This document shows, piece after piece, positions 1-7,365 of a stretch of DNA of 41,415 nt. The stretch covers positions 1 to 41,415 of the forward strand of contig JAERSQ010000017.1 in the NCBI GenBank assembly GCA_016845525.1, given 5' to 3'. The translations under genes and the position numbers were made by a program. Source of the DNA: Pseudomonadota bacterium (GTDB taxonomy: Bacteria > Pseudomonadota > Gammaproteobacteria > Arenicellales > UBA868). The notes beneath the pieces were generated by a model that saw nothing but the letters and a program-made list of their open reading frames with translations, made no database searches and was not told the origin of the DNA. Within the stretch, counting starts at the first letter, position 1; each line of letters opens with the position of its first letter.

Positions 1-590
1 CTAAAGCGTGTGATCAGATCGGCCGCCTCTTTCAATACCCTACCCCGCTCCTCGACCATATCCAGCGAGTCGGGGCTGCCTTTCAGCATCCGGCGCCAAT
101 CGGTCCGGTCTGCAACGACCCGTCGAAGCGTCGCCTCCAACAATCCGGCGATACGCCTTTCACGGACGTCAAAGACCACGATGGCCTGGCTTGCGCCCTG
201 ATCGATCCAGCGGGTCGGTACCTGACTGGCCCGGGTCACACCCACTTTCAATCCGGATGAGTTCGCCAGATAAACCACATGCGGCTTTAGGCAATGTAAC
301 TCACCCCATTGTGGCTCACGGCAAGTGCCAGCGTGGTAATGACAGAGTTCCGGCCGGACGATACACTGATCACAGGACGCAAGGCGCTTCAAGCAAGGAA
401 AGCAATGACCCTGGTTGAAGCTCTTCTTGGTTTTCCGTCCACAGGCAACACAAAAGATAGCGCCCATGAAGGAAAGCGTGATGCTCTGACCCACCAGCGC
501 ATTCATATCGACGGTGCTGCCGCCGATAGGCAGTTCATAGCGTACCGGAGCATCCAGCTGCGTGCGCATTTTTTCAATCGACCCTCTCAT
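1..590 (-). CDS. DUF2797 family protein, C-terminus cut by window edge
   Basis: The reading frame opens at an ATG at 590 and stays open for 196 codons to the left edge, so the C-terminus is missing. It encodes a Cys-rich zinc-binding-like protein. Visible motifs are FCVACGRKTKKSFNQG near residue 46, then CFPC, CDQC, CHYH and GTCREPQWGELHC, followed by VYLANSSGLKVGVTR and PTRWIDQGA, which are hallmarks of the DUF2797 family. The function of that family is not known to me. It is the last gene seen in a same-strand series behind the Crp-type regulator gene, 56 bases away, so co-transcription is possible. The family call is firm; any role in one-carbon metabolism would be guesswork. Confidence 0.85.
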   Translation of the reverse strand, partial: MRGSIEKMRTQLDAPVRYELPIGGSTVDMNALVGQSITLSFMGAIFCVACGRKTKKSFNQGHCFPCLKRLASCDQCIVRPELCHYHAGTCREPQWGELHCLKPHVVYLANSSGLKVGVTRASQVPTRWIDQGASQAIVVFDVRERRIAGLLEATLRRVVADRTDWRRMLKGSPDSLDMVEERGRVLKEAADLITRF

Positions 591-646
591 CCTTCAGGCA
601 TCCGCCCCCTCACAAAAGAACATAGTCCCATCCAGTCCCAAATCCA

Positions 647-1324
647 TCAGTAGTCGGCGGGGAGTTTACGCTCAATGATCCACCGCTTGCCCTCGGTCCG
701 AAGGTAACCGCCTTTCGCGAGGTCACTCATGATCCGGCTGACCATTTCCCGGGAACAACCGATCATGTCGGCCAGCAACTGGTGAGTCAGTCTTTCCGGG
801 ATGACTGTCTGACCATCTTCTTCTACCGCCCGTTCATACAACTGGGCGACAAGGCGCCGATAGGCGCTCTGCAGCGCGAGCCCCTGTGTGGCATCAGTCA
901 GCTTACGAAGCATCCCAGCCAATGCAGCAATCACCCCGAGGGATAATCCCGTATGGACTTCCAGGAGTTCGCGGAACTCACGGCCTTCAATCACGAGGAG
1001 TTCTGTGCGGCCCATGGCTGCTACCGACGCCGACCGGGGTTGTCCGTCGAGTACCGCAATTTCCCCGAAAATCGCTCCGGGCCCCTCAAGACCCAGAATA
1101 ATCTCCTTGCCGGTTTCGTCAGAGAGGTAAACGCGGATCTGACCCTTGGCAACGATATAGAGGCTTTCACCTGCCGAGCCCTGGCTCACAATAAGTTCGC
1201 CGCGCTCAGCAGTGATCTGCCTGGCCACACCGGCCAACGCTTCCAGATCGGACTCGCCCAACGACTGGAACATCGCCACGCGGGACAGCGCTTCTTTTCT
1301 AGATTTCAGCGTGGATGTCGGCAT
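647..1324 (-). CDS. Crp/Fnr-family transcriptional regulator
   Basis: 225 residues with a cyclic-nucleotide-binding beta-barrel (about 15-130), a dimer helix and a C-terminal winged helix (about 165-215). The pocket signature GEIAVLDGQPRSA matches the GE...RS residues of Crp that contact cAMP, which favours a nucleotide-type ligand. The recognition helix reads IGCSREMVSRIM, so the Crp-like R-E-x-x-x-R contacts are kept and a TGTGA-type half-site is predicted. There is no N-terminal cysteine cluster, so it is not an oxygen-sensing Fnr. It lies 86 bases behind the corrinoid reactivase gene on the same strand and could regulate that cluster or simply be read with it. The start is the ATG at 1324; the ribosome site is weak. 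Confidence 0.9.
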   Translation of the reverse strand: MPTSTLKSRKEALSRVAMFQSLGESDLEALAGVARQITAERGELIVSQGSAGESLYIVAKGQIRVYLSDETGKEIILGLEGPGAIFGEIAVLDGQPRSASVAAMGRTELLVIEGREFRELLEVHTGLSLGVIAALAGMLRKLTDATQGLALQSAYRRLVAQLYERAVEEDGQTVIPERLTHQLLADMIGCSREMVSRIMSDLAKGGYLRTEGKRWIIERKLPADY

Positions 1325-1410
1325 GAATCTCGAGTTTTACCCGGCCCGGCTCGGGACTGCGTCGTCTGGCCCTAACATAGCACTTTGTCCGGTCCACGCA
1401 ACCGTTCGAC

Positions 1411-3414
1411 TCAACGGCGGCGTCGGCGGCGTCCAGATGGCGGGGTGTCTGGCGCGGAATCAACACGAGCCGGCAAGGCCACGGCTTTGCCCAGTTCCTC
1501 AAACGGTGCACTCTTGTGAGGAATCGCCATGGCCTCGACAAAGTGCTCCTGGAACCGACTCTCAACAGCTGTTTCCACTTTCTCGATGCGGCGGATTTCC
1601 CGCTCAATCTCCTCACGCGCATTGCCATCAACCAATGCGATGTGTGCGCCGCTGCCAGCAGCATTGCCGGCAGACGTGACGTTCTCAAGCGCACAGTCTG
1701 GAATGAGTCCTAAAACCATCGCGTATTTCACATCAATATGCGATCCAAACGCGCCAGCGAGCCGAATCCGGTCCACTGTATCTACATTCAGCTTATCCAT
1801 CAGCAGGCGTACGCCTGCATAAAGCGCCGCTTTTGCCAATTGAATCGCCCGTACGTCGTTCTGCGTGATCGCAATCCGAATCTCTCCCTCATGCAGGACA
1901 TAAGCGAAAGTCCGTCCATCTGCCACGATCCGCTCTGACCGGCTGGAGAGGGCGCCATCGACAACGCCATCGCTGTTGATCACCTGTGCGAGATAGAGTT
2001 CGGCAAGCACTTCGATAATCCCTGATCCACAGATGCCGGTAATTCCGAGCTCAGCGGTCTGTGTCGCGAAGTCGGGGTGATCCGACCACAGCTCACAACC
2101 GATCACCCTGAACCTGGGCTCAAGGGTATCGGGATCGATTCGCACCCGTTCGATGGCCCCCGGCGCGGCACGCTGTCCAGAACTGATCTGCGCGCCCTCA
2201 AAAGCAGGGCCCGTGGGACTACTCGCTGCCAGAAGTCGATGCCGGTTACCCAACACAATCTCCGCGTTGGTCCCGACATCCACCAGCAGGGTCAGTTCTT
2301 CACGAAGATAGGGCGCCTCGGACAACACGACAGCGGCACAGTCTGCCCCAACATGGCCCGCGATGCAGGGCAGCACATAACATCTTGCCCCAGGATGAAT
2401 GCCAAGACCCAGGCTCTGCGCACTGACGGTGACTGCACTATCGGTAGCAAGGGCGAAAGGCGCGCCCCCCAATTCCACCGGCGACAAACCCAGCAGCAGA
2501 TGGTGCATGATCGGATTCCCGACAAACGTGCAATCCAGAATGTTGTCCGGACTTTGATCGGCTTCCGTGCAGACCTCGCCGATGAGTTCTGCGGCAGCGG
2601 TCCTCACCGCTTCACACATCTGCTGCTCGGCACCCGGATGCATCATCACATAAGAGACCCGACTCATGAGATCCTCGCCAAAGCGGATCTGGGGATTCAT
2701 CCTTCCTGCTGATGCCAGCGCTTCACCACTTGCCAGATCCACAAGGTGGGCGGCGATGGTGGTGGACCCGATATCGAAAGCCATACCCAACGCGGTTTCA
2801 TGATAGCCCGACCAGATGGCTACGATTTTCCGTTGCCGAAAGACCGCCACGGTGACCTGCCACTGTCCGTCGCGAAGCGCACCCTGGAGCGCCATCAATA
2901 CGTGCGGGTCACACTCAAGATCCGTGAGTCCCCATTCAAACTCCAACTCTTCCAGCACCCGGCGCAAGTCAGATACCGGCTCATGCATGCTCGGCTCAGA
3001 GACCTCAACAACGTGCAAACGGACCAGGGGATTGACAGACAGATCGTGTACTTCGGTTCTCTTGCGAACGACCTGTCTGTGAACCTGACTTTCTGGCGGC
3101 ACATCGATAACCGCATCATTCAGCAATCGGGCGGAACAGCCAAGCCGGCGCCCCTCAGCGAGACCTTCGGCTTCATCGTAGGCGATCTCATTGTCACCCA
3201 GACCTGAAAGATGATCAGCTCTGGACTCGATACCGTGTTTGGGGAACGCGCCTTCGCTTAGGGTCACCTGACAGCGGCCACAGATGGCACGGCCGCCGCA
3301 CACCGAATCAAGATCGACACCCAGATCCCGGGCCGCCTGCAGCACCGTCGTGCCCTGCGCTACCCGTCCCCGCTTACCCGAGGGTGTAAACACAACAAGG
3401 ACATCATCAGTCAT
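1411..3414 (-). CDS. RACo/RamA-like ASKHA corrinoid activation protein with N-terminal [2Fe-2S] domain
   Basis: 667 residues. The N-terminus is a plant-type ferredoxin domain with Cys39, Cys45, Cys48 (CGGRAICGRC) and Cys93, a [2Fe-2S] set. A linker leads to the DUF4445/ASKHA domain: AFDIGSTTIAAHLVDL near 212-227 is the phosphate-1 loop and LLVDVGTNAEIVLG a second nucleotide-binding motif. Known family members (RACo in acetogens, RamA in methanogens) use ATP and a low-potential electron to return inactive Co(II) corrinoid to Co(I). Its target here is presumably the corrinoid protein encoded at 7366-8064. The C-terminus is a run of six arginines just before the stop, an oddity shared in kind with the pterin methyltransferase of this cluster. 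The start is the ATG at 3414, 27 bases behind the GFA gene. Confidence 0.92.
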   Translation of the reverse strand: MTDDVLVVFTPSGKRGRVAQGTTVLQAARDLGVDLDSVCGGRAICGRCQVTLSEGAFPKHGIESRADHLSGLGDNEIAYDEAEGLAEGRRLGCSARLLNDAVIDVPPESQVHRQVVRKRTEVHDLSVNPLVRLHVVEVSEPSMHEPVSDLRRVLEELEFEWGLTDLECDPHVLMALQGALRDGQWQVTVAVFRQRKIVAIWSGYHETALGMAFDIGSTTIAAHLVDLASGEALASAGRMNPQIRFGEDLMSRVSYVMMHPGAEQQMCEAVRTAAAELIGEVCTEADQSPDNILDCTFVGNPIMHHLLLGLSPVELGGAPFALATDSAVTVSAQSLGLGIHPGARCYVLPCIAGHVGADCAAVVLSEAPYLREELTLLVDVGTNAEIVLGNRHRLLAASSPTGPAFEGAQISSGQRAAPGAIERVRIDPDTLEPRFRVIGCELWSDHPDFATQTAELGITGICGSGIIEVLAELYLAQVINSDGVVDGALSSRSERIVADGRTFAYVLHEGEIRIAITQNDVRAIQLAKAALYAGVRLLMDKLNVDTVDRIRLAGAFGSHIDVKYAMVLGLIPDCALENVTSAGNAAGSGAHIALVDGNAREEIEREIRRIEKVETAVESRFQEHFVEAMAIPHKSAPFEELGKAVALPARVDSAPDTPPSGRRRRRR

Positions 3415-3441
3415 GGCAGGATTTCTTTCGAGGAGATGCTT

Positions 3442-3843
3442 TCAGTATGAACTGCCGTCAATGGTGTTTTCGTCCGGATGAACGCGATAGTAGTCGGACG
3501 CATCATCAAAGAAGATGTGCGCTCCGGTGCTCAGTCCGGTCGGCCCGTCCAGGGCTCCGGCCGCAAAAGACAGCGTTTGCTTACCGGCGTGACTCCAGAA
3601 CAGGCTGGACCCGCAAAGACTGCAAAATCCGCGCCTGGCTTCTTTTGAAGACTGAAACCACCGCAGGCCGGTGTCTTGGTGAATATCGACACACTCCCGG
3701 GGTGCGGATGAAGCCGCCCAGAAATGGCCGCTCGTTTTCCGGCATTGACTGCAATGGCACAGCAGAACTTCCCGTAACGGGCCTTTCACGGTAAATCGAA
3801 CCTGGCCGCACAGGCAACCTCCTGAAACAGACACGGCAGTCAT
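3442..3843 (-). CDS. GFA/CENP-V family zinc protein
   Basis: 133 residues of the GFA fold (glutathione-dependent formaldehyde-activating enzyme family). Paired zinc-binding motifs are visible: GGCLCGQVRF near residue 9, CHCSQCRKTSG near 30 and FCSLCGSSLFW near 73. Its ATG shares a base with the stop of the upstream pterin methyltransferase gene (TAATG), so the two are translationally coupled. Gfa of Paracoccus was proposed to speed S-hydroxymethylglutathione formation, but most homologues are untested and the enzymatic role is disputed. Placement inside a one-carbon cluster makes a link to formaldehyde or a thiol adduct plausible. The family is secure, the reaction is not. Confidence 0.88.
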   Translation of the reverse strand: MTAVSVSGGCLCGQVRFTVKGPLREVLLCHCSQCRKTSGHFWAASSAPRECVDIHQDTGLRWFQSSKEARRGFCSLCGSSLFWSHAGKQTLSFAAGALDGPTGLSTGAHIFFDDASDYYRVHPDENTIDGSSY

Positions 3844-4748
3844 TACCCTGCCCGCCGGCGGCTTCGGCGCCGGCCCTCTCGCGCACTGACCTGTCCTTCA
3901 GCCGGCGGCTCGCGGAAACGCGCAATCCATCGGAGACAGTCGGGATCATGGCCCATCATGACATCTGCGCCCATGATAGCCTGCATGACTTCCACGTGCA
4001 GCGGGCTCGTGATGGCTGAAGTCATCCCTGCCCCCATCGCCATGGTGAGAAATGCGCCATTGAGGCCATTACGGTTGGGCAGTCCGAAACTGACGTTTGA
4101 CGCGCCGCAGGTGCTATTGACTTTGAGTTCGTCCCGCAAGCGACGAAGAATATGCATCACCTGACGCCCGGCATCATTAAGCGCACCAATCGGCATCACC
4201 AGCGGATCCACCACGACATCCTCAGCCGGGATGCCGTAATCTGCTGCCCGTTCGACGATCTTTTTGGCCACGGCAAAGCGCTCGTCGGGATCTTCCGAAA
4301 TGCCCGTTTCGTCGTTCGAAATCGCCACCACGGCAGCGTTGTACTTTTTCACCAGCGGCAGCACCTGCTCCAACCGCTCTTCTTCACCGGTCACGGAATT
4401 GACCAGCGGTTTCCCCTGATAAACGGACAGTCCCGACTCCAAGGCGGCAACGATCGAGGAATCGATCGATAAAGGCACATCCGTGAGGGACTGCACGAGC
4501 TTTACGCAGTCGGCCAGAATGGCCGGCTCGTCAGCCAACGGAATGCCCGCATTGACATCGAGCATCTGTGCACCCGCGGCGACCTGGGCCAGTGCATCCG
4601 CCTCGACACGACTGTAATCACCCTCCTTCATCTCGGCTGCCAGAATCTTTCGCCCGGTTGGATTGATTCGCTCTCCAATCACGCAGAAGGGCTGATCGAA
4701 TCCGATCCTGACTTCTTTTGTCGCTGAACTGACAACTGTTACTGTCAC
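3843..4748 (-). CDS. Pterin-binding methyltetrahydrofolate:corrinoid methyltransferase
   Basis: 301 residues forming a single pterin-binding TIM barrel. Motifs in order are GERINPTGR (residues about 25-33), DVNAG near 64, SIDSS near 94, KPLVNSVTGEEE near 113 and GASNVSFGLPNRNGLNGAF near 220. These match AcsE/MtgA-type enzymes and the folate domain of MetH. The expected reaction is methyl transfer between methyl-THF and a corrinoid protein, either direction. The start is a GTG at 4748 with an AGGACAGG ribosome site, 10 bases after the MetF stop. The tail from about residue 285 is basic and ends GRRRSRRRAG, which is not needed for the barrel. It may be a docking tail for the acidic corrinoid protein; that is inference. 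Confidence 0.93.
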   Translation of the reverse strand: MTVTVVSSATKEVRIGFDQPFCVIGERINPTGRKILAAEMKEGDYSRVEADALAQVAAGAQMLDVNAGIPLADEPAILADCVKLVQSLTDVPLSIDSSIVAALESGLSVYQGKPLVNSVTGEEERLEQVLPLVKKYNAAVVAISNDETGISEDPDERFAVAKKIVERAADYGIPAEDVVVDPLVMPIGALNDAGRQVMHILRRLRDELKVNSTCGASNVSFGLPNRNGLNGAFLTMAMGAGMTSAITSPLHVEVMQAIMGADVMMGHDPDCLRWIARFREPPAEGQVSAREGRRRSRRRAG

Positions 4749-4758
4749 TTACCTGTCC

Positions 4759-5778
4759 TCAAGTTTGCTGACCTGGCTGGTCGTTGCTGACACCCGGGTA
4801 CCATGGAATTCTTCCTTCCAGCACACCCGATTCCCCCACAATGTCGCGTACCCGCTCTTCCTGCTTGTACGCCATGATATGAACGCCATGCACCCCTTGG
4901 ATCTCCCGAACTGCCTGGACCATTTCCACACAGATGCGGACTCCCTCTTCTCTTTGATCCTGGGCGCCCAGCAATCGCTTGATCACCGCATCAGGAATAT
5001 GGACTCCGGGAACGTTATCCCTAATCCAGGAAGCCGTTCGCGCAGAGGGCATGGGGCCGACACCGACAAGAATATAGCAACGCTCAGTGAGACCCATGTC
5101 TCGAACACGGCCCATGTATTCCTGTAAGCGCTCCAGGTCAAAACAATATTGTGTCTGGACAAACTGGGCGCCTGCATTGATCTTTTTCTCCAACCTGATG
5201 GGGCGATAATCCAGCGGCGGCCCAAAGGGATTGGCGGCAGCTCCGAGAAAAACCCGCGGCGGCGTTGTCAGCTTGCGGCCGCTCAAGAACTCACCCTCAT
5301 CGCGCATCGCCGTGACGGTTTGCAGCAGGCTGATGCAGTCAAAGTCAAAAACCGGTTTGGCATCAGGCTGATCGCCCGCCTGCACGCCGTCACCGGTGAG
5401 ACACAGAATATTGGTTACGCCCATAGCCGCCGCGCCGAGCACATCGCCTTGAATGGCAATGCGGTTGCGGTCACGGCATGACACCTGCATCACCATCGCA
5501 TAGCCTTTCCGCGTGAGCAGCGAACATACTCCCACGCTCGACATGTGGCAGTTGGCGCCGGAACCGTCCGTCGCATTGATTGCATCGACACAGCCATCAA
5601 ATACGCTCGCCCGCTCATACACCGCCTCAGCGTCTGCCGCATCGGGCGGTGCGATCTCTGCAGTCACAGCAAATTTCCCGCTGCGCAGGACTCGCTCCAG
5701 ACGGCCAGGCGATACATGCCCCTCAGGAATAGGCAGAGGTTGTCCAGGATCCCGCGTGACGGGGTGCACGCTATGCAT
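4759..5778 (-). CDS. metF: Methylenetetrahydrofolate reductase, MetF-like catalytic subunit
   Basis: 339 residues from the ATG at 5778. The frame is open further upstream to 5979, but that part lies inside the MetV-like gene and does not look like MTHFR, so the shorter start, overlapping the MetV stop by 8 bases (ATGCATAG), is preferred. Motifs include TAEIAPPD at the first strand, DAINATDG, and QVSCRDRNRIAIQGD followed by AAMGVTNILCLTGD, typical of the FAD- and folate-binding MTHFR barrel. It reduces methylene-THF to methyl-THF (or runs in reverse), supplying the substrate of the pterin methyltransferase encoded 10 bases downstream. Pairing with a separate zinc protein resembles the MetV-MetF arrangement of acetogens rather than stand-alone E. 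coli MetF. Confidence 0.92.
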   Translation of the reverse strand: MHSVHPVTRDPGQPLPIPEGHVSPGRLERVLRSGKFAVTAEIAPPDAADAEAVYERASVFDGCVDAINATDGSGANCHMSSVGVCSLLTRKGYAMVMQVSCRDRNRIAIQGDVLGAAAMGVTNILCLTGDGVQAGDQPDAKPVFDFDCISLLQTVTAMRDEGEFLSGRKLTTPPRVFLGAAANPFGPPLDYRPIRLEKKINAGAQFVQTQYCFDLERLQEYMGRVRDMGLTERCYILVGVGPMPSARTASWIRDNVPGVHIPDAVIKRLLGAQDQREEGVRICVEMVQAVREIQGVHGVHIMAYKQEERVRDIVGESGVLEGRIPWYPGVSNDQPGQQT

Positions 5779-6241
5779 CCTGCTGAAAGAAGCGCAGGTC
5801 ACGCTTTTTTCGCACTTCGCTGAGCCATGAAGATCGGCCACGCTGGCCCTGCGCCAGCGGAGGCTGCACCCTGGCAATACGGGTCTGGTCTCGCATCCGC
5901 TGACTGCCTTCCCATGCATCGACCCAGACACAGCGCATTGTCGAGTCCACTTCACAGTAACCGTCAGACCTGACCCCACCGCAAGGGCCGTTACGAAGCT
6001 CCTTTGGGCAGTTCATCGGGCACGACATCCCCGTCTGACTCAGCACGCAGGAGCCGCACATTTGGCAGTCAAACATCGCGCTTTTTAGCGATTTTTCGAC
6101 CGCCCGGATGGGCTTTTCTATCCGTGAATAGCCGATCCACAGCCAGAACGGGTGCAACGTAACCAGCATCCCCTCAAAACACTGATAGAGCCACTCGAGC
6201 TTCCGCGAATTGCGTACTGACCATTGCCTTAAAGCATACAT
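5771..6241 (-). CDS. MetV-like methylene-THF reductase C-terminal zinc protein
   Basis: 156 residues. The centre carries seven cysteines at 59, 62, 65, 74, 78, 87 and 96 (CQMCGSC, then SCPMNCPKE, then GPCGGVRSDGYCEV), the signature of the MTHFR C-terminal/MetV family. In acetogens MetV forms a complex with MetF and supports electron entry; whether that holds here is unknown. The start is the ATG at 6241 with AGG 8 bases upstream, only 9 bases after the preceding stop. The 3' end overlaps metF by 8 bases, which strongly implies a 1:1 complex. The cysteine-rich core suggests metal or iron-sulfur binding. The first 55 residues have an aromatic, amphipathic stretch (FEGMLVTLHPFWLWIGY) that may be an interaction surface. 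Confidence 0.88.
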   Translation of the reverse strand: MYALRQWSVRNSRKLEWLYQCFEGMLVTLHPFWLWIGYSRIEKPIRAVEKSLKSAMFDCQMCGSCVLSQTGMSCPMNCPKELRNGPCGGVRSDGYCEVDSTMRCVWVDAWEGSQRMRDQTRIARVQPPLAQGQRGRSSWLSEVRKKRDLRFFQQDA

Positions 6242-6250
6242 CGTCAGAGC

Positions 6251-6568
6251 CTATTGGGAAGCGTCCTCGGCATCCGCAACCCCTTTGGCACGAATCAGAG
6301 CCAGCAGGTCTTCCTCAGAAAACCCAGCTTCCAGTTCCTGTGCCCTCGCCTGGACAGCGGCTTCAAGATCAGCATCATCACAACTGACGGCCTCGCGCCG
6401 CCATTCGCTCATGTATGCATCTGAAGACCCCTTACCTGCCCGCATGGCAGCCCGGTCAATTGCCTCCTGAAATCTTTCACTCAACAGGATCTTTCGGGTA
6501 TCACGTCCCTTGCGGGCCATAACCTGAGAGGGGATGTCGCGCCAGAACACGGTAATGAGTTTTGCCAT
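6251..6568 (-). CDS. Small 'virulence factor' family protein (function unknown)
   Basis: 105 residues, soluble, with no signal peptide or membrane segment. It starts AKLITVFWRDIPSQV and continues ARKGRDTRKILLSERFQEAID, which I recognise as the family named 'virulence factor' in protein databases; that name has no support as a function here. The second half is acidic and helical (SEEDLLALIRAKGV). The ATG at 6568 is preceded by a good AGAGGAG ribosome site. It sits between DUF1638 and the MetV-like gene, tightly spaced to both. From memory, this small protein recurs beside corrinoid and MTHFR genes in alphaproteobacteria. It is therefore a candidate accessory factor of the methyl-transfer system. 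Confidence 0.75.
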   Translation of the reverse strand: MAKLITVFWRDIPSQVMARKGRDTRKILLSERFQEAIDRAAMRAGKGSSDAYMSEWRREAVSCDDADLEAAVQARAQELEAGFSEEDLLALIRAKGVADAEDASQ

Positions 6569-6621
6569 GAGTTACTCCGCTCCTCTAAAGAGAAATTGGA
6601 ATCGAAAAGACCTGCCAGTGG

Positions 6622-7245
6622 TCAACTGTCTGTCGTGGGTATCTTGGCAAACGCTGCCAAACTTGTCTCCAACTCACCAAAGCCCGTCCGCACGTGCTCA
6701 AACTCCAGTCCCAGGGTGCTGGCCGCCGAACGTGCCATTGCGAGCACATCGGGTAGATCAGATTGTGACAGGTACACGAGCTTCGTGTAATGCGAGAAAT
6801 ACATCTCTTTCAGTTCTGGGTGAGCCCGGATGCCGAGTTCTTCCATCACCAGCCGCTCAAAATGCCTCGCCAGAAAATCAGTCAGGTAAAACACGCCCGG
6901 CTCCGCTTCGTGTCTTTTCAAAAAAGCGTCAGATCCCCAGAAAAACTGATAACAGTGGGCTCCGGGCAATCTTTCCACGCCTTCTTCAGCCAATACTTTG
7001 TCCAATTGTCCGCCTGTACCGCAATCCGCGTAAGCCACGAAAATTGAACTGAAATGATCTCGGCACTCCCGAATCTTCTTACGCACCGCAGGGGCAATTT
7101 GCTCCGGATGGTTATGCAAACTCGCTGGCAGGCACTCAACTTTCAAATGTGTCCAACGGTTGCTTTCGAGCAATGTTGTGATCTCATGCGCCAGCGCTCC
7201 GCATGCAATGACCAGACTGGTCCGGGAAGAGGAACTAGACGACAT
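6622..7245 (-). CDS. DUF1638 family protein, candidate methyl-transfer accessory
   Basis: 207 residues of the DUF1638 family. Conserved-looking motifs are VIACGALAHEI near residue 12, CLPASLHNHPE near 38, YADCGTGGQLD near 72 and GAHCYQFFWG near 93. Repeated Cys and His residues in these motifs could bind a metal or cobalamin, but no reaction is established to my knowledge. The N-terminus is a run of six serines after Met1, probably disordered. It lies 53 bases upstream of the small 'virulence factor' gene and 120 bases behind the corrinoid protein gene, all on one strand. Context argues for a direct part in corrinoid or methyl-group handling. DUF1638 genes are often found beside corrinoid methyltransferases, from general knowledge. 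Confidence 0.85.
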   Translation of the reverse strand: MSSSSSSRTSLVIACGALAHEITTLLESNRWTHLKVECLPASLHNHPEQIAPAVRKKIRECRDHFSSIFVAYADCGTGGQLDKVLAEEGVERLPGAHCYQFFWGSDAFLKRHEAEPGVFYLTDFLARHFERLVMEELGIRAHPELKEMYFSHYTKLVYLSQSDLPDVLAMARSAASTLGLEFEHVRTGFGELETSLAAFAKIPTTDS

Positions 7246-7353
7246 AACGGAAGAGTCCTATCGCTGAGGCGTCACCGCGGATGTGTCACAGGCGGAGGTT
7301 TGTTACTCCGGATTGCGCTCAAACGAGCGAGGCGCCAGCGAACTGAGTGACAG

Positions 7354-7365
7354 CGCAGATCTGCG
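7354..7365. repeat. 12-base perfect palindrome just after the corrinoid gene
   Basis: CGCAGATCTGCG lies directly behind the corrinoid protein stop, with flanking TGAC/GTCA giving a longer imperfect dyad. No T-run follows, so it is not a classic terminator. It may slow decay of the corrinoid message or tune expression of the downstream DUF1638 gene. The 120-base spacer to DUF1638 otherwise shows nothing clear. Confidence 0.45.

Noticed and set aside
1299-1694. Minus-strand open frame rich in Arg between the regulator and reactivase genes
   Set aside because: Overlaps the reactivase C-terminus in another frame; composition is that of a shadow frame.
2077-2712. Long plus-strand open frame of 211 codons
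   Set aside because: It lies wholly inside the reactivase gene, has no recognisable motifs, and the minus-strand protein is well conserved.
5779-5979. N-terminal extension of MetF
   Set aside because: It falls inside the cysteine-rich MetV-like gene and does not resemble MTHFR.
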